Positions 21,967 to 22,348 of a DNA stretch of 22,348 nucleotides are shown piece after piece. How positions within the stretch are numbered: the first letter of the stretch is position 1; each line of letters begins with the position of its first letter. The translations under genes and the position numbers were made by a program. The stretch is from Clostridium_AD sp047624165 (lineage in GTDB: Bacteria > Bacillota > Clostridia > Clostridiales > Clostridiaceae). The stretch covers positions 1 through 22,348 of the forward strand of contig JBLHPD010000059.1 of NCBI GenBank assembly GCA_047624165.1, in the 5' to 3' direction. The notes under the pieces were generated by a model. It saw nothing but the letters and a program-made list of their open reading frames with translations, was not told the origin of the DNA and did not search any database.

Positions 21967-22348
21967 TTGATAAATAAAGATTTACAGAACATGACTGTAG
22001 TTGAATTACGGGAACAGTGTAAAGAACTTGGAGTTAAAAACATTTCTAAATTTAAAAAAAGTGAGTTAATTGAAGAAATAAAGAAAATAACGCCAGTTAC
22101 ATTGCAAAGGGATGGAGTTATTCTAAGAGAAAAAATAAGTCCCAAAAACACTTCTACAGCTGAAGATAATGTTATAAAGAATTCAGAGGATCAAATCTCA
22201 AATAATCCAATTCAAAATGAGAAAAGTCCTGATAATGAACAGATTGATACAGGTTTTAAAAATCAAAATGAAAATAAAAAAGAAAAATTACAAGAAATGA
22301 TAAATGAGTCAGGGTCAGCAAGAGGAGTTCTAGAAATAATTGAGAAAA
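21967..22348 (+). CDS. rho: Transcription termination factor Rho, N-terminal part (3' end outside window)
   Basis: Starts at TTG 21967 with GGAGGTG at 21954-21960 and a 6-base spacer; the frame is open to the end (127 codons). The first 40 residues, MINKDLQNMTVVELREQCKE with LGVKNISKFKKSELIEEIKK, are the Rho N-terminal SAP-like helix bundle. A polar, low-complexity linker rich in N, E, K, S and Q follows (residues about 45-108). At the window end, GSARGVLEIIEK is the start of the Rho RNA-binding CSD domain. Rho is a hexameric RNA helicase ending transcription. The linker length fits clostridial and other Rho proteins with an inserted N-terminal region; the ATPase domain is outside the window. 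A TATAAT at 21847-21852 with a poor -35 is the only promoter candidate. Confidence 0.9.
   Translation, partial: MINKDLQNMTVVELREQCKELGVKNISKFKKSELIEEIKKITPVTLQRDGVILREKISPKNTSTAEDNVIKNSEDQISNNPIQNEKSPDNEQIDTGFKNQNENKKEKLQEMINESGSARGVLEIIEK

Overview
The window looks like chromosome of an endospore-forming Firmicute of the Clostridium type. It is very AT-rich, has strong Shine-Dalgarno sites, several GTG/TTG starts, and a dense set of sporulation and germination genes (YabG, Veg, SipL, a GerA-type receptor, SpoIIR, YpeB, CotS-family coat proteins). SipL, rather than a SpoVID-like protein, points to clostridia. No rRNA, tRNA, CRISPR array, transposase or phage gene was seen.

Layout. Positions 1-4788 hold a spore-coat cluster: the C-terminal end of one CotS-family protein, a small coiled-coil protein, a truncated kinase-fold CotS relative lacking catalytic residues, an intact CotS-family protein, a convergent GT4 glycosyltransferase (CotSA-like), and another intact CotS-family protein. 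Positions 4851-9664 are the conserved yabG-veg-(sipL)-ispE block; it resembles Bacillus yabG-veg-sspF-ispE, with sipL in the sspF position. Positions 9857-13863 are a germinant-receptor operon: a two-TM small protein resembling receptor D subunits, then GerA, GerB and GerC subunits. spoIIR and ypeB follow, without sleB beside ypeB. Positions 16261-18771 carry ddl, a PP-loop ATPase fused to an NFACT-R-like domain, and a DUF1934 protein. Positions 18934-22348 carry a small unknown protein, pyrG, a small unknown protein with a CxxC motif, and the 5' end of rho starting at a TTG.

The genes serve one programme: making the spore (SpoIIR signalling to pro-sigmaE, SipL and YabG in coat assembly, CotS and glycosyltransferase in the outer layers) and leaving dormancy (Ger receptor, YpeB). 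Housekeeping functions (IspE, Ddl, PyrG, Rho) are interspersed.

The most unusual signal is in the intergenic DNA. Five copies of one palindromic repeat family (about 63-167 bp, ends resembling TTAGGCATCTGAAAATAAATAAC) sit at gene 3' sides: 5998-6164, 6632-6792, 8674-8747, 19210-19272 and 21142-21223. Two long copies flank veg in opposite orientation, one copy is an exact internal-deletion form of another, and one supplies the stop codon of its host gene. They carry no ORF and look like small non-autonomous (MITE-like) or REP-like elements. A sixth, decayed copy may lie at 5823-5881.
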